NCBI GenBank assembly: GCA_007449985.2
Contig: VIIQ02000090.1
Coordinates: 1 to 64,000, forward strand
Source of the DNA: Desmodesmus armatus
Taxonomy: Eukaryota > Chlorophyta > Chlorophyceae > Sphaeropleales > Scenedesmaceae
Length of the DNA: 64,000 nt
Direction of reading: 5' to 3'
The position numbers and the translations under genes are program-made. This document shows, in pieces, positions 11,201 through 23,438 of the stretch. Numbering within the stretch: position 1 is the stretch's first letter; each line of letters begins with the position of its first letter. The notes under the pieces are model-generated. The model was not told the origin of the DNA and ran no database searches. It worked only from the letters and a program-made list of their open reading frames with translations.

Positions 11201-14200
11201 CACCAAAAGCAGGACAAGGACGGGGCATGTTACAAAGCCAACCCACCTGATCCATGAGTTTGTTATCGATGATGACCTTGGCCTGCGGGTCCGGGTGGTC
11301 GATCTTGATGAACTCACGCAGGTTGCGCCAACCCGGCTGTAGGCGCTGGCTCTCTGGGATGATGTAATGCGGCCGGTTGAACCCAGTCACCAGAGTTGTG
11401 AACTTTTTGGTGCCCATCACCTGACTGGCCATGACTCGCAGGGTCTGCATTGAGGAACAGGGCAAGCCAAAAGGCACTATCAGAAACACATGCCAGCCTC
11501 TCAGCGGCTCATTCAATGATTGATGGAGGCTATATGTGCCACCTCAATCAGATTGAGGTCAACACGAGTAGCAAGCAATTAGGTGACACGTCAGCAGCCT
11601 GCCAGGCCTCCAAGCACTAATGCATGGAGACTTATGTGTCAGTCAGGCCCAGAATCGTGGAATGAGTGACTGGTGCTTGGAGTCACGATAAAAGATGGTG
11701 CTACTGTTTGTACTGCACTAAACGGCTGTGCCAGCACCAGCAGTCACATCATCACTGACTATGTTGGTATCTTGGTAAGACACCTCCACAGCTGCACATT
11801 GTATGCAGGAGCTTGCATGGACGCTATGCAAACAACGCGCAACCAGCTACCATGCAGAACGTGTATGCAGGAGCTGTGGATCCGACTTCAACACTTCCTT
11901 ACGCCGTTGTCCCTGGCGTTGTTCACGATCCACAGCTCCAGGGTGCCCCCCAGCACAACCTCCCCAGCTGTAGCCCATTTGGTGTCAGTGAGGGTGAGGT
12001 GGGCACCCACGGGACCAATGGGGGGCTTGCTGAACTGGCAGCTGCAGGCACATAGTGAGGCGACAGCAGAGAGGCATGCAGCAAAACCGCTACTTATATT
12101 GAAGTCGTGCGAGAGCGGCAAGCAAAACCAAATCACAAAGGGGTGCGAATGCAGCTGCTGCATAGGAACCATCCACTAACATGTTGGCCGCCTCAATTTC
12201 TTGAGCCGGCAATCAAGGCACAGTCGACACTCAATCAAGGCTTGCTGATGTTGGTCCGATCATGATCATGGTCACGCGCCGCTGCATGCAGCACTTGGCA
12301 TGTAAAGGATGCTGCCAGCAGTGCACAGCAAGTGACCCCTGCGTCAACCAGATGCCCTGGGCACCATGCAGCATGCGATGCGCTGTCGTCAGTGGTCCAG
12401 TACTGTCAGCAGCCCCTGCAGCTCACATATTCTGGTCCACCAGCCTCCTCAGTTCTGCGTGCGGTCCAAACATGGCCAGCTTCTGTCCCTTGGCCTGCTG
12501 CAGCTGCTGCAGGTGCTGCTGCAGGTTGGTGAGGGTCTGCTGCTCTGACTGCACCCTGCAAGCCAGCACAGCACATCACACACCAGAACAGCACATCACA
12601 CAACATCATGCCAACAGGACTGAACCACAAGCGCCAACAGCTACAAATGCACTCGACGCGGTTCCTGAGGGAAGAAGTTGCAGGTGACTCACAGAATCTG
12701 CACTGAGCATTAATGTGGCTGCGCATCGTATTTAGCTACCAGGTAGTACCTACCCCCTCTGTAGCTGCTTGACCTCCTCCTCCTTGTCCAGTATGGCCGT
12801 CCGCATGCCCTCCCTCTGCTCCTGGCAGGAGCCCAGCTGCGCCTCAGCAGAAGCCAGGGCCTCCCGCGCCCGGGCCATCTTGGCCTGGTGCTCTCGCAGC
12901 CTCTCCTCATACTCCCGCTGCCTGTCGCTGCCTGTCTCACGCTCAGCCTGCGTAAACAGCAAGCAAATAAGATGCACTCGGAGTGTTCAGCAGGTGGATT
13001 GGGCGCATCAAACAAAGGACTGGCCAGTAGCACAGCATGCTTCTTTGCTGGAGTGCACTACAGGACAGCTTGAGGCGGCCTTGCTAGCGTAGATAAGTTG
13101 CCTTACAGCCACACCCGCTTGACAGAGTAAATTGGCATAGCCAATACGAAAGCACCAATCCAAAAATGCAAAGTGGCTGAGCATCACCCGTAATTCCTTA
13201 ACCCATCCCTGGGCGCATCGGTGGCAAGCACTGCTACAGGCAGTGAGTGGTTTGCCAGACATGACATGAGCAAATCCACACAGTGATGCAACATGTCACA
13301 GAGCAGCAAACTAAGAACACCATCCGACTTGGAGGGTGCCAACTTGAATGCAGGACAACAAACGTCTACATGCTTCCTTTCCATTTAGCCCACCTCCATG
13401 ATAGTCTTCATGTCTGCCTGCAGCTCCCGTAGTTTGCTTTCCAGCTTGTCAGCAGCTTGCTGCTTGCTCCTGGTGGCAGCCTTGGCTTGCTTCAACTCAG
13501 CTGCAAGCGCCTGGGATGGACAGCACCAAATACACAATCAGAGCTGCGCCTAGCCACAACAGGTTAGCTGTCGCCGCCATCAAAACCCGGTCATGCAGTG
13601 CATAAAGCATCCAAGCGCTGCACCTGAGGCCACCTGCTGCTGCCGCGGTCATGCAAGGCCTGCTATGCCCTAGTAGGGCCCTGTGATTCTGATGACAGGT
13701 GCCCACACGCTGCATATGACTGTCGTCAAGCTCACCGTCATGGCTTCAGTGAAGGTGCGTTGCTCCTCTTCTTCAGCCTCCTTCGCGGCGAGCTGTGCAG
13801 CACAGCGCAGCAGAGCACAGCAGAGCACAGCACGGCACAGCACAGGTCACACATGACTGTCCTCCTCCAACGACCCGACAGTGTGCAAGATTTTGCAGGA
13901 CAAATAACACCAGTGGCCTCAGGCTGGCATGATGCCAGCTAGAGAGAGATCTAGACGTGTCCGCGCACCTCTTGCTCCTCCTTCCTCCTGATCTCCTCCA
14001 GCTCCAAGTTGGCAGCGGCCAGGGCAGCCTCGTGCTTGGCTTTAACCTCCGGGCCCTTCACCTGCACAACGTCCTTCATGTTTCGACACGGTGGAAAGCT
14101 ACATAGCTACAACCACACGGTGAATAGTGGTTGTAGCTATGTAGCTACTGTGACAGCCAAGCATAGTTGAACAACTTGTTCTTCAAATTGAAGTTGTCTG

Positions 14201-17200
14201 GGCGTCATGATGCCGATGCTGATCAGCACAAGAAGATACTGTTGCGCTGCATACATTGTGCCATTATGACCATAGCGCCTGTACACAGTAGGGTTATTGA
14301 AGCTGATAAGCACTAGGCATCATGAGGTGTAGATAGTACGCAGCAAATTGCCAGCGTCAAGGCCTGTCACCTCCAGCTTGTGCCTGACGCCGTCCAAGTC
14401 AGCCTGCTGCTTCTTGACCTGCGCCCACAGTGCTGCACGCTCGTACATGGATTGCTGATCCACCAAGCTTGCCGATTCCTGCAGCCTCTGCAACTTGCTG
14501 CGCAGATCATCCGCCTTGGCCTTGCGCGCGCTGCAGAACCAACAACATGCACAGCATTGCCATGCACCCTCAATACAGCAAACAATGTGAAGGGCCTCAT
14601 AGGGCCTTGTGCAACTGCAACCACAGACACTACCTTGTGTGGATTTGTTGCGCTGTGACTGATAGGAGGCTCCAATGATGGGGGTGTGTTTGTGACAATA
14701 AACCATAGTGGGCAGCACCGGTGTGGGACAAAACGTGTGCATACAGCTGGTGTGTGGGTGGCTGCATACATGATGAAAAAAAGCTGCATGTTTGCTGTGC
14801 AAGGCGGCTGCAACTTTGCTCACTCGTGGTCCCGCTGGATTGCATCATAGGCCTGCCGCATCTCCTGCACAGTGCCTGATGCCTTGGCCAGGTGGTCATG
14901 CATGTCCTGCAGCCGAGTGGCCTGCAACAATACAAAGACAGCACCAGTGGCACCCGCATTCAAAACATTGAGAGCGTCCACGGGACAGAGTAGTCTGCTT
15001 GGACCCCAGCATACATGCTGCCCATGAGCCACTCATTGACTGAATGTAGGGAATGCAGCTGTTGCACTGCTATGCTCTACATTGGCTTTCCATGAAAGAT
15101 GCTGTGGCTTCACTGGTGATGTGACATCACCACGTCCCCATTATTGCTTGCGCAATCAGTTACTGCCTGTCGTAAAAACAGAGCATGTTTGAGGACATCT
15201 GCACACATATCTCTCTGTTCTGAAAAAGGCAGCACACCTTCATGAAGAGGTGGTACTTCTTCTGGTCTGCCACGTCGCTGTGGAAGCTCTTTGCAGTCTC
15301 CTGCAGCCAGACAGAAGAGGCATGGACGCCGCAGCACAGTCACGGCACGGCAACACTTGTTTGCTGTTGTCTGCCAGACACTTCTCCAGTACTGCAGTGG
15401 TAGTGGCCAACCAACATCGCCCCTGGTCCGAACAGCCCACAAACAGGCATCAATAAGCCGGCCAGTTGGTCCCCGTATACATGCATATGCCTTGGGTTCA
15501 ACCGCACAGCGATGCCGGTGCTGGTGAGGAGGCTATCACCCAACTGCAGCAGATAACCATCAATGCAGAATAGCTGTAACGGTTGCAACCAACTGGCAAG
15601 CATGGTGGGCGAGCTGGTCCCATTCGTGCAAATATTTGCCGCACCTGCGTCAGCACCGCCAGTGGGTTTGATGCGTCCACATTGAAGTGGTCCAGCAGGG
15701 CAGCAACATTCTTGAAGCCCTCAGACACCTGCACAGCAACATCAACACAAGGCGCAATCGATGCAGCAGCATGCATCAGCAGCTGTGCGCGTGCGCGTCA
15801 ATTGGTGGCTGAAAAGTACATGGGGGATCTTATGCAGGTGGAATCTCGGATGACGTACATATGTGCCTATTGCAACCTTGCGTGTAGAATATTGACGGGG
15901 ACGCATGCTCAGAGCAAGGACCGCAAGCAGCAAAGGCCCAGCAGTACATGTTGGTGTGCATGCACAGCTACAGCAAATTAAAAGGAGGTCAGCAGCAGCT
16001 CTTGCTAGCTGACAGGTTGCCAGCCATTCATGGGGCCTGCAAGGGTGCTAAGCAGCAATGCGCAGCTAGCCTGGTGTTCTAGGACACAGGTTGCTGCATT
16101 TGTGGCACCATTGCTGCCAAGATGTCATGTTTGGTAGCACTGACGGTGACATTTATGCAGAGTACACACCTTTCTGCCTGCGCTGCTGTAGATCTTGTAC
16201 TGCGTGCTGCCTGCTGCCTTGATGATGCGCTCAATGGTGATCCAATCACCATAGGCAAAGGGCTGGAAGGCATCCTCACCAGTGTTCCATAGCGTGACCT
16301 GTGGCACACAGCGGTATGGCGCACGCGCATTCCCTGAATGAACGCAGACTTGCCATTGACCTTTTGACCCTGGTGCATCCCCGCATCCGTTCATGCAAAA
16401 ATATGTCTGCACACTGCCTTTGCAGCCAGTTTTGCTGCCGGCAAGCTGCAAAAGATTGGTCAATGCCGGCATGCCGGGCACCCCTGCTGCTGTCGTTCTC
16501 CCTGCAAGCCTTGCATGTGGAGCCAGCGCTTGCCTGATGGCCGCCTGTCTTGGTCTACTTTGCATTGCACAGGATGATGTTGTGCACACTTCCTTACCTT
16601 CACACGTGCTTCATGGCAGCCTTTGCGCACTAGCTCCTTGATGCTGTCACCCCTCCCAGTGTCTTTCACCTTGGCGCCCAGTGCAGCCTGTAAGGCGTTC
16701 AGGACGACAGACTTGCCGCTGCCGTTCCTGCCGCCGATCACAGTCACGTGCGGCCTGCATCAAAGGCGGCAGCATTACTGACTGCACACAGGATCCCTCG
16801 CACAACTTGCGCAACTTCAAATTGCACCCTGACCCAGCGGTTGGGTGTGCTGCTGTGATCCCACAAACAAGAAAGTGACAAGTGAATTGACAACCTTGAA
16901 GGGGACAGCACAGCCCACAGGCCGCAGGTTCTGGAACAACCAGAGCATCATTTTGGCACTGCCTTGGCAAGGCTGCACACTCTGCTGGATGCCATTAGGC
17001 TTGCTAGCAGCATGGTTAGCTGCGATACTCCACAGGGCAACCCGCCCAGCAGCCCCCTTGCAAGCCTGCACGTGCCAAACTGCAGCTGGCATACTCTTAC
17101 ATACATCTCCAATGGCGTGTGCTATGCATACTGCAATCACAACACATGCTCTTGAATTCTGATGTGGAGCTTTGTTGATTCCGGAAGTACCAGCCGGGGC

Positions 17201-17398
17201 CAACAGTAGGCATGTGCTTGTTGTGTTGCCTCACCCGAAGTCAATAGCAAAGTTGTGGTGACACATGAAGTTGATGACCTGCACATGCTTGATGTGCCCG
17301 GCCGTGCCTTGCCGCCGCACGACAAACTGCTTCGGACGCGGCGGCTGCACCGCCTCCTTCTGAGCTGCATGGTCCCTCTCCACTTCATGCTGCACATC
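8232..17398 (-). CDS. SMC6: SMC6, structural maintenance of chromosomes 6 (3' part outside window)
   Basis: This is the Smc6 ATPase of the Smc5/6 complex, which acts in recombination repair and replication-fork maintenance in the nucleus. I trace 22 exons, all phase-consistent: 17235-17398, 16598-16754, 16170-16298, 15645-15728, 15238-15300, 14824-14921, 14371-14530, 13969-14061, 13736-13792, 13394-13510, 12754-12947, 12427-12555, 11903-12041, 11247-11444, 10830-10996, 10602-10671, 10180-10326, 9737-9888, 9362-9506, 8916-9002, 8624-8698 and 8232-8360. They give about 918 residues. Seen: NFMCHHN just before Walker A GGRNGSGKS (residues about 62-70), DHFNVDASNP, a coiled coil, the hinge (PPIGPVGAHL, then FNRPHYIIP and KVIIDNKLMDQ, about 482-650), then a second coiled coil. 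The signature motif and Walker B are absent. About 200 residues are missing, and the last donor (8231) faces the repeat array. Exon 17398 has no in-frame ATG and needs an upstream exon. Exon 8232-8360 is the least certain. Confidence 0.9.
9322..9343. repeat. Interstitial telomere-type repeat (CCCTAAA)3
   Basis: Three consecutive CCCTAAA units lie in the SMC6 intron between the exons at 9362-9506 and 8916-9002. This is the Arabidopsis-type telomere sequence, also found in many green algae. It probably marks an old break repaired with telomeric sequence. Confidence 0.85.
14097..14146. repeat. Perfect 20-bp inverted repeat with a 10-nt loop
   Basis: The arms at 14097-14116 and 14127-14146 are perfect reverse complements (AGCTACATAGCTACAACCAC and its complement). 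They lie in an SMC6 intron between exons 14371-14530 and 13969-14061. The transcript would form a strong hairpin. It could be a small MITE remnant, a small-RNA precursor or a splicing structure. Confidence 0.85.
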
Positions 17399-17826
17399 CT
17401 GAAATGACAAGGTAGTTTGACAATCTGCGCTGGAATGCACAGGGCTTGTTGCAAGGTGCAAAGCTCCTCATTATGCAGGCTGCGGCATTTGTGCTCTGGC
17501 AGGTAAACTTGAAAGTATTGCATCAATGATTTTGGGCTTGCAAGCCCTAAAGCACTGCATCAAAGCCAAAAGCACTGCAGCAATGTTCTCATCTGCCTGT
17601 GCTGCTGTCAGGGATGCCCACACACGTACATGCACAGAAAACTGCAGCACTTAGCACTTCCCTTCACATGCTGCTGCGCACGGATTGCTGCACCAGCTGA
17701 CACATCAACAAACCTCAGGATGAGGCTTCCCCTTCCCGCCCTTCCGAATAGTGCATGGAGGCACCCTGTTCAGCATGCAGCAGGTTAACATGGCAGCGCA
17801 TCACCCCTTCAGCATGCTTCACATAC

Positions 17827-20025
17827 CTCGCAATTTGCTGGGCCCTGTTCCTGCTGTCCCTGCAGCTCCTCTCGCAGCTCTCCCTCCTGCCCCTGTGAAT
17901 CCTCTCCCTGCCCCTGCAGCTGCTCCTGCAGCCCCTCGTCCTGCCCAGGCTGCCCCTCCTGCAGCTGCTCCTGCAGCCCCTGCAGCTCTTGCTCCTGCAC
18001 CTGCGGCACCTGCGGCACCTGCTGCTGTCCCTGCAGATCCTGCTGCTCGCACTGCAGCTCTCCCTCCTGCACCTGCAGCACCTGCTGCTGCCCCTGCAGC
18101 TGTTCCTCTTGCCCGTGCTGCCCATGCTGCCCCTCCTGCAGCTGCTCCTGCAGCCCCTGCAGCTCTTTCTGCAGCCCATGCAGCCGCTGCAGCTCCTGCT
18201 GCCCTTGCTGACCCTGCTGCTCCGCTGGTTCACCGTACTCCATGTCAGCGTCATCCTCAACCCCCTGCAGAGGCTGCTGCTCCCCTGTCCGTGCCTTCTT
18301 GCTGGGCCGGTGCTGCTGCTGCTGCTGCTGCTGCTGCTGTGGTGCACACTCTTCACTGCCGCCCCCTGCCACGTCATCCTCAACAGCATCCTCTCCCTGT
18401 TGTTCCTGCATACTCGCAGGGTCGGAAGCAGCCGCCACTGCTGCAGCTTGAGCCTGCTTCTTTCTGTTCTTCTGCGCGCGCTCCTCTGCTTGCTGTTGCT
18501 GCTTCTGCTGTGCCTGCTGCTGCCACGGGAACATGACTGCCGGTGCCATGCGGGGGTTTGCTGACTTGCGAGGTTTCTTCCGTGCAGAGCCCAGGGCTGA
18601 CGCAGGCACAGCGGCAGGCTTGGGGGACTCATCACCCTCCGGCTGCTGCTGCTGCTCATGAGGTTCTGCTCGGCGCCGTTTCTGGCCTGCTGCTTGGCCG
18701 CCTGACCCCGTGCTCAGCTGCTCGTACTGGTCTGGGTCTGTTGCATGCTGCTGCTGCTGATCTGGGGTGGTGTCTGCATGTGGCTGGGAGCCGCCCAAAC
18801 GCTGCTGCTGCTGGTGCTGCTGCTGCTGCTGTTCGATGGCGCCGACCTGCGGCTGAGAGCTGCCCAGGTGATTCTCAGCATGATGCTGGTGTCTGCTGAT
18901 GGTGTGGCCGTCGACTGTGTACTGCTGCTCAAAGGGCAAGGGCGGGCTGGAATCTGCTGCACCTGGGTCAGTGCTGTGCTCTGCCGCTGCTGCGTTTTCT
19001 TCGGCAGCTGCTGCTGCACAACACGGCAGGAAAGGCAACAACACCAAGTCCGCGCAGTTGGCAGAAAAGTGGCACTATTTTTCTGTGGACTCAAAGTGAC
19101 ACTTTCAAGTCAACAATCCTGCTGCTGCAGCACGGCGTCTGCATGCTACTGTTCAAGCTAAGCTGCGCGCTCAGCCACACAAGGTTACACAATACATGTG
19201 GGGCTTTACAGCCAACATGTGGCTGAGGCAACAGCCTGACACTGGGCAGCATACCTGGTCCCTTGAGCTTGTTGTTGGCATTGGCCAGCCACTTGGAGAC
19301 CTCATCCCACGACAAGTGCTCTTCATCATTGTCCTCATACCTGCAGGATTCACAGGACACACACAAACGCAGCTGCCCCAGTTCACAATGACATTCTTAT
19401 GGCTGGCCAAGGGATTCACAGGACACACAGAAACACAGCTGCCCCAGTTCACAATGACATTCTTATGGCTGGCCAAGGGATTCACAGGACACACACAAAT
19501 GCAGCTGCCCCAGTTCACAATGACATTCTTATGGCTGGCCAAGGGCTGTTGACAGTGCAGGCTCAGAGCAACACTTGGTCGCAGCTGGAGGGTCACAAAA
19601 CATGGCTGTTTGGCTGTATGTCGTATGCAGCGTTTTGTTACGCCGTCGAGACGTTCACGTGTAAATGAAAGGATATCAGCTGCCTGACAGACAGCTCAGG
19701 CACTTACTGAACCCTGTAGAACAGCCCCGGCACCACTCCATCGCCAGTGACATAATCTTTGTCGATGCCCAGGATTGTGCCCTTGTACTCCTTGTGATCA
19801 TACTCAAAAAACTTTAGGATCGACCTGCGAGTTATGCAGAAGCCAGCGAGGCAGCGCAGGGGGCGCACAACAGCGCTGCAGCATCAGCAGCTGCATCTGG
19901 CCTCAGAGCTGCCGCGGTCATTTGGGGGCGCAGCCAACCCGGCGCCTGACCCATTTTGAGATATACCGTCATACTCACTGTCCTATGTACTGCTGCGCCT
20001 CCTGCAACGTCGCCGGCTCCCTCAT
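17827..20025 (-). CDS. Tudor-like module plus Gln-rich nuclear segment, probable N-terminal extension of SMC6
   Basis: Four exons: 19979-20025 (ATG at 20025-20023), 19708-19824, 19255-19340 and 17827-19013. The first three encode REPATLQEAQQYIGQ, then a beta-rich module (LKFFEYDHKEYKGTILGID ... GLFYRVQYEDNDEEH ... SWDEVSKWL) typical of chromatin Tudor/AGENET-like folds. The large exon (about 396 residues) is disordered: polyQ runs, basic NLS-like clusters (GQKRRRAEP, KKPRKS, KKARTG) and about 150 residues of LQ/EQ-rich repeats. Its GTATGT donor ends in phase 0 and the first SMC6 exon (17398) starts in phase 0 without an ATG, so splicing makes one protein. The alternative is a separate gene ending at a stop just past this donor, with a small SMC6 first exon that I missed. 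Reader function is inferred. Confidence 0.6.
19348..19545. repeat. Three tandem copies of a 66-bp unit in an intron
   Basis: Units start at 19348, 19414 and 19480 (ATTCACAGGACACAC...), with two or three differences between copies. They lie between the two Tudor-like exons. The decayed duplicate near 21100 has only one diverged unit, so the triplication came after the module was duplicated. The repeat is open on both strands for its whole length, but it sits between good splice sites and is not needed for the frame. Confidence 0.85.
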
Positions 20026-20990
20026 CTTGCCCCTGCTGTGCCAACGTGTGCTGCCCTGCTCAGAGCCTCGGCTCAGCCTAGAAGTCGCCACGACATGGAT
20101 TCACACGTCCTGAGACTCATGAATTGTGTTTTGGCAGCTGCTGGCAAGACGTCAGCAGTGCCTTGACAAGTGCGACTGTGTCCGAGTACCACGGGCGGGC
20201 GCAACCAACCACAGAGATACACGTGACCAACGTACAACGAATAAGCAGCAAATGCGCCCAGTCCCACCATCATTCACTAGACAGTGGTTTGTAACACTGC
20301 GACCTCCCTGGACAGACGTCCGTGTTATCCTCAAGGGTATGTGCACATCAGAGTTGCTAAGTATTGATGGGGTAAGGGTGCTGCTTGTCTGCCAGTTTCA
20401 CGGCCCAGCCTCGCACAATACTATCTGCAGCCCAGATCACCTTCAAGGCCACGGCGCTGTGACGGTGTGGGGTCGAAGCCCGTACAAGCACAATTGAAGC
20501 AGTAAGACAACAAAGGACGTCCCCATACATGCAGTTGCAGCATGGCATTCTGGCCAGGCAGCATCAGATGCCAGCCTCAACTGCTGTCACAATATGTGCA
20601 CACTTTCACAAATACCTTGTAGTACTAGAAGCAGCGCTTCAGGAAGTGCACACCAGGGGTAGTAAGGGTACCCTTACTACCCCTGGTGCACACCACGCAG
20701 CCACAGCACGACGAGCAGAGCAGCATTGCCACTGCTATAAGTGGCGGCGTCAGGTTCTGCCGATGATGAGCGCAGTGCTGACTTACTGCCAAACTTTGAT
20801 AGCAGCCCCAGCGCATCACAGCTGCAGCACTGTATCAGCATGCTGGTGTGCACGGCCTGCTGCCCGTTCAATCACATCGTTTACAACATACTGTAACACA
20901 TGGTGTGCCAGCCTCCTGTGCCCTTCACCCAGTGTACACAATGCACACCCTGCGGCAACATGCAGCTTGTGCTGGATGCGGCATGGGCAA
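20026..20990. other. Gap between the two Tudor-like modules
   Basis: No supportable exon. It would hold the promoter of the leftward Tudor-like/SMC6 transcript if the ATG at 20025 is the start. It contains the palindrome at 20651-20688. Bases 20032-20100 are homologous to the flank of the second module near 21700-21780. Confidence 0.6.
20651..20688. repeat. 38-bp perfect palindrome without spacer
   Basis: CACCAGGGGTAGTAAGGGT is followed directly by its reverse complement, centred on GGTACC. The flanks carry a direct repeat, GTGCACACCA (20646-20655 and 20686-20695). It could be a cruciform or a dimeric protein-binding site. Confidence 0.9.
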
Positions 20991-21000
20991 CAGCGGCACT

Positions 21001-21990
21001 ACCCTGCAGGTCTTCGCCTTGAAGCTTGTCGTCAGCAATGGCCAGCCACTTGGAGAGCTCATCCCACGGCATGTGCTCCATGTCATCATCTTCATATCTG
21101 CAGGACACATGCAAATGGTCCACGGCATCTGTTTCATGGCTGGCCATGGCATCAGCTGCTTGCGTCAACGTGTGCTGCTGCTGCTCACTATGGTAGCCTG
21201 TATACAGCAGCTCAGCTGCGTCAGATACACCTTGAGAATCTCCAAGCGTGTATGCTTGCTGAGCAACCAGCAGCAGGTATTGCCATGTATGGGTAGGATT
21301 GTTGCATTGCAAATGCACAACCTGAGAGGCTGCTAGACGCCGGTAGGAGAGAAGTTGGGCACTCCCAAGACTCTGAAGAACAACCCCTCGAACACCCTGT
21401 CGCCAATAGCCACCTTTGCGTCGACACCAAGTATAATGCCTTTAAACTCCCCGTTGAAACCCTGAAACTGCTTCAGAATGGTCCTGCAATCAGTTCAAAC
21501 AGCATAAGAGGCAGCGCAGGGGCAGCACATGTGACGCCTGGTGCACAACAGCATGCGCTGCTGCCTTCAGGGCTGCCCTGGTCAGGATCGAGGTGCAGCC
21601 AGCCAGATAGCCTCAGGATGCAGTCGATTCCACAGTTCATAACGTCCAATGTACTGCTGAGCCTCCTGCAGTGTCGTAGGCTCCCTCAGCATGGTGCAGC
21701 CTGGTCAAGCCTGCTGTGCCAACCCGTGCTGCCCTGTACAGTGCCTCGGTTCAGCCCTGCAACTGCTATGACGTGATTGCGTAGGATTGTGAATGATCTA
21801 CTTGCCCTTGCGCAGCAGCTGATCGGTGAGGATGATGTTTTTTTGGCAATGGCAGCCCAACTGGCCCAGTGGACCATGCCCTGAAGTAGTAAGTGCCCAC
21901 GAATGGTGGTGCAGCGCGGTGGATTCTGGTGCTGCTTGATCTGCAGGACTGCGGCTCGGCCACGGTGCACACGGTGCAAGCTACCAAGTA
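21001..21990 (-). pseudogene. Decayed duplicate of the Tudor-like module, with a BAH-like remnant
   Basis: The order on the - strand is the same as at 19.2-20.0 kb: LREPTTLQEAQQYIGR (near 21690-21645), TILKQFQGFNGEFKGIILGV ... LFFRV (near 21480-21360) and YEDDDMEHMPWDELSKWL (near 21098-21020). The two donors that are GT in the first copy are lost here (GTGAGT is now TTATGA; GTAAGT is now GGGAGT), and the middle exon runs into a stop. Just upstream (21990-21790) are frame-broken pieces such as AVLQIKQHQ, YYFRAWSTGP and NIILTDQLLRKGK, which look like a BAH-type domain. So the module may once have followed a BAH domain. The BAH call is weak. Confidence 0.6.
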
Positions 21991-23405
21991 CAGTAATGAG
22001 GCACTTTGATAACTCCTGGGGTTTGCACACCCAACCCCAGTAAATCTGGTGCACGGCGTCCTGAGGGCGTCCCGAGGGTCCCAAACGTCTTGGGTAGGTG
22101 TATAATACCTTTTGGCAGCCTGCTGCCCGGCGTTCCCTGCGTGCTGGGGACCCGAGTGCTGCAGCACGGTGATGATGAGTGCGACAGTGCACCCGTCTGT
22201 ACCAGCGCCGCTCACGTTCAACTCAACAACAAACAAGACTCATTCCACACTATTACACACTTGACTGCTCGAAAAGCACTAGGAATATCTGCAGTCAACA
22301 AATTGCCCCACACCGACTTGCCGCTTCCGCATCAGTATGCTTGCTTGAACGGCCACCAAAAGCACGTTACCACGATCCCATCTGGTCTCATGCACAAAGT
22401 CAAAATGGTCGACAGCCTGTCAGCTGTTCGGTACTTTGTGCAGTAGACAGAGCGTTGCAAATACGCGCTATACTGTAAAATTCGTCTGCAAGACAGCTAC
22501 AGAGCAGGTTGAGCCCTGACAACACCACCGTGCATCCACTACTGCTCACCCTAATGCAACCTGCTGCAGCCGTGCACTTGCCATCTCGCACCACGAACGA
22601 TACACCCGACCCATCACTCACATTCCATGTCTTATGTCCACTACCGCCTGGCAGTGGCTCTTCCCATGTACTAAGGCGAAGGCCACCACATTTGACCGAT
22701 ATTGCGGACTGCAAGCTGGATGGCCAGCACATCTGCAGTGGACAAGCACGTGCTGAATATGTGCCAACAATCACTTCAGTCCTCATGTATGACAGGATGC
22801 AGCACTCAATGCAACCCATAAGCACTCCCTCTTCAGCAATTTTCTCTTCCATTGTGCGGCGATCGCTCCCCTGCCACCAGCCATATGTGTTGACAACATG
22901 TGCACAGGAGTGCATGCTTTGTGGCTCATTCAACCTTGTCGTTTGCAGGCTAGTGGCGTATGCGTATATGTGGATTGCAGGGAGCAGCAGTGTGCGGTGC
23001 GCAGCAACTGCAAGTCAACTTGAACCACACTCATCATAAGCCATCATAAGCCAATGGCTCCCATCTGCTGGTCAGCTCAACCAAACAATGCATTGATTGG
23101 ACAGGAAAAGCTGTGCGCAACTGTAGCCTACAGCATAGGCTATGCCCTGCTGCAGCACCACAGCAACAACCTGACTGCCACCATACAAAGCCAGTCACCC
23201 ACTCCTGGAATGCAGGCTAGCTGACTATACTACTGCCGCTGCTGCTGCCATCGGCAACATCATTGTGTGCCAGGCTGTTGTTCGTTGTCAGGCTGAGCTG
23301 GTTGCAGCTGCTGCTGCTGTTGCTGCGCTTGAAATGATTGAATTGAGGATGCCTTGGACCAGATCCCCTGTGGCCCATCACTGGTAGCGCTGCTGCTGCT
23401 ACTGC

Positions 23406-23438
<33 letters not shown>

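Noticed and set aside
17399..17461. Extension of the first SMC6 exon upstream as its start
   Set aside because: The frame is open there but begins at TTG, not ATG, and a good acceptor sits at 17399-17400.
17809..18900. Pro/Ala- and Leu-rich frames on the + strand opposite the Gln-rich exon
   Set aside because: They are the complement of CAG/CTG-type repeats. The - strand frame has NLS-like clusters and in-phase splice sites at both ends.
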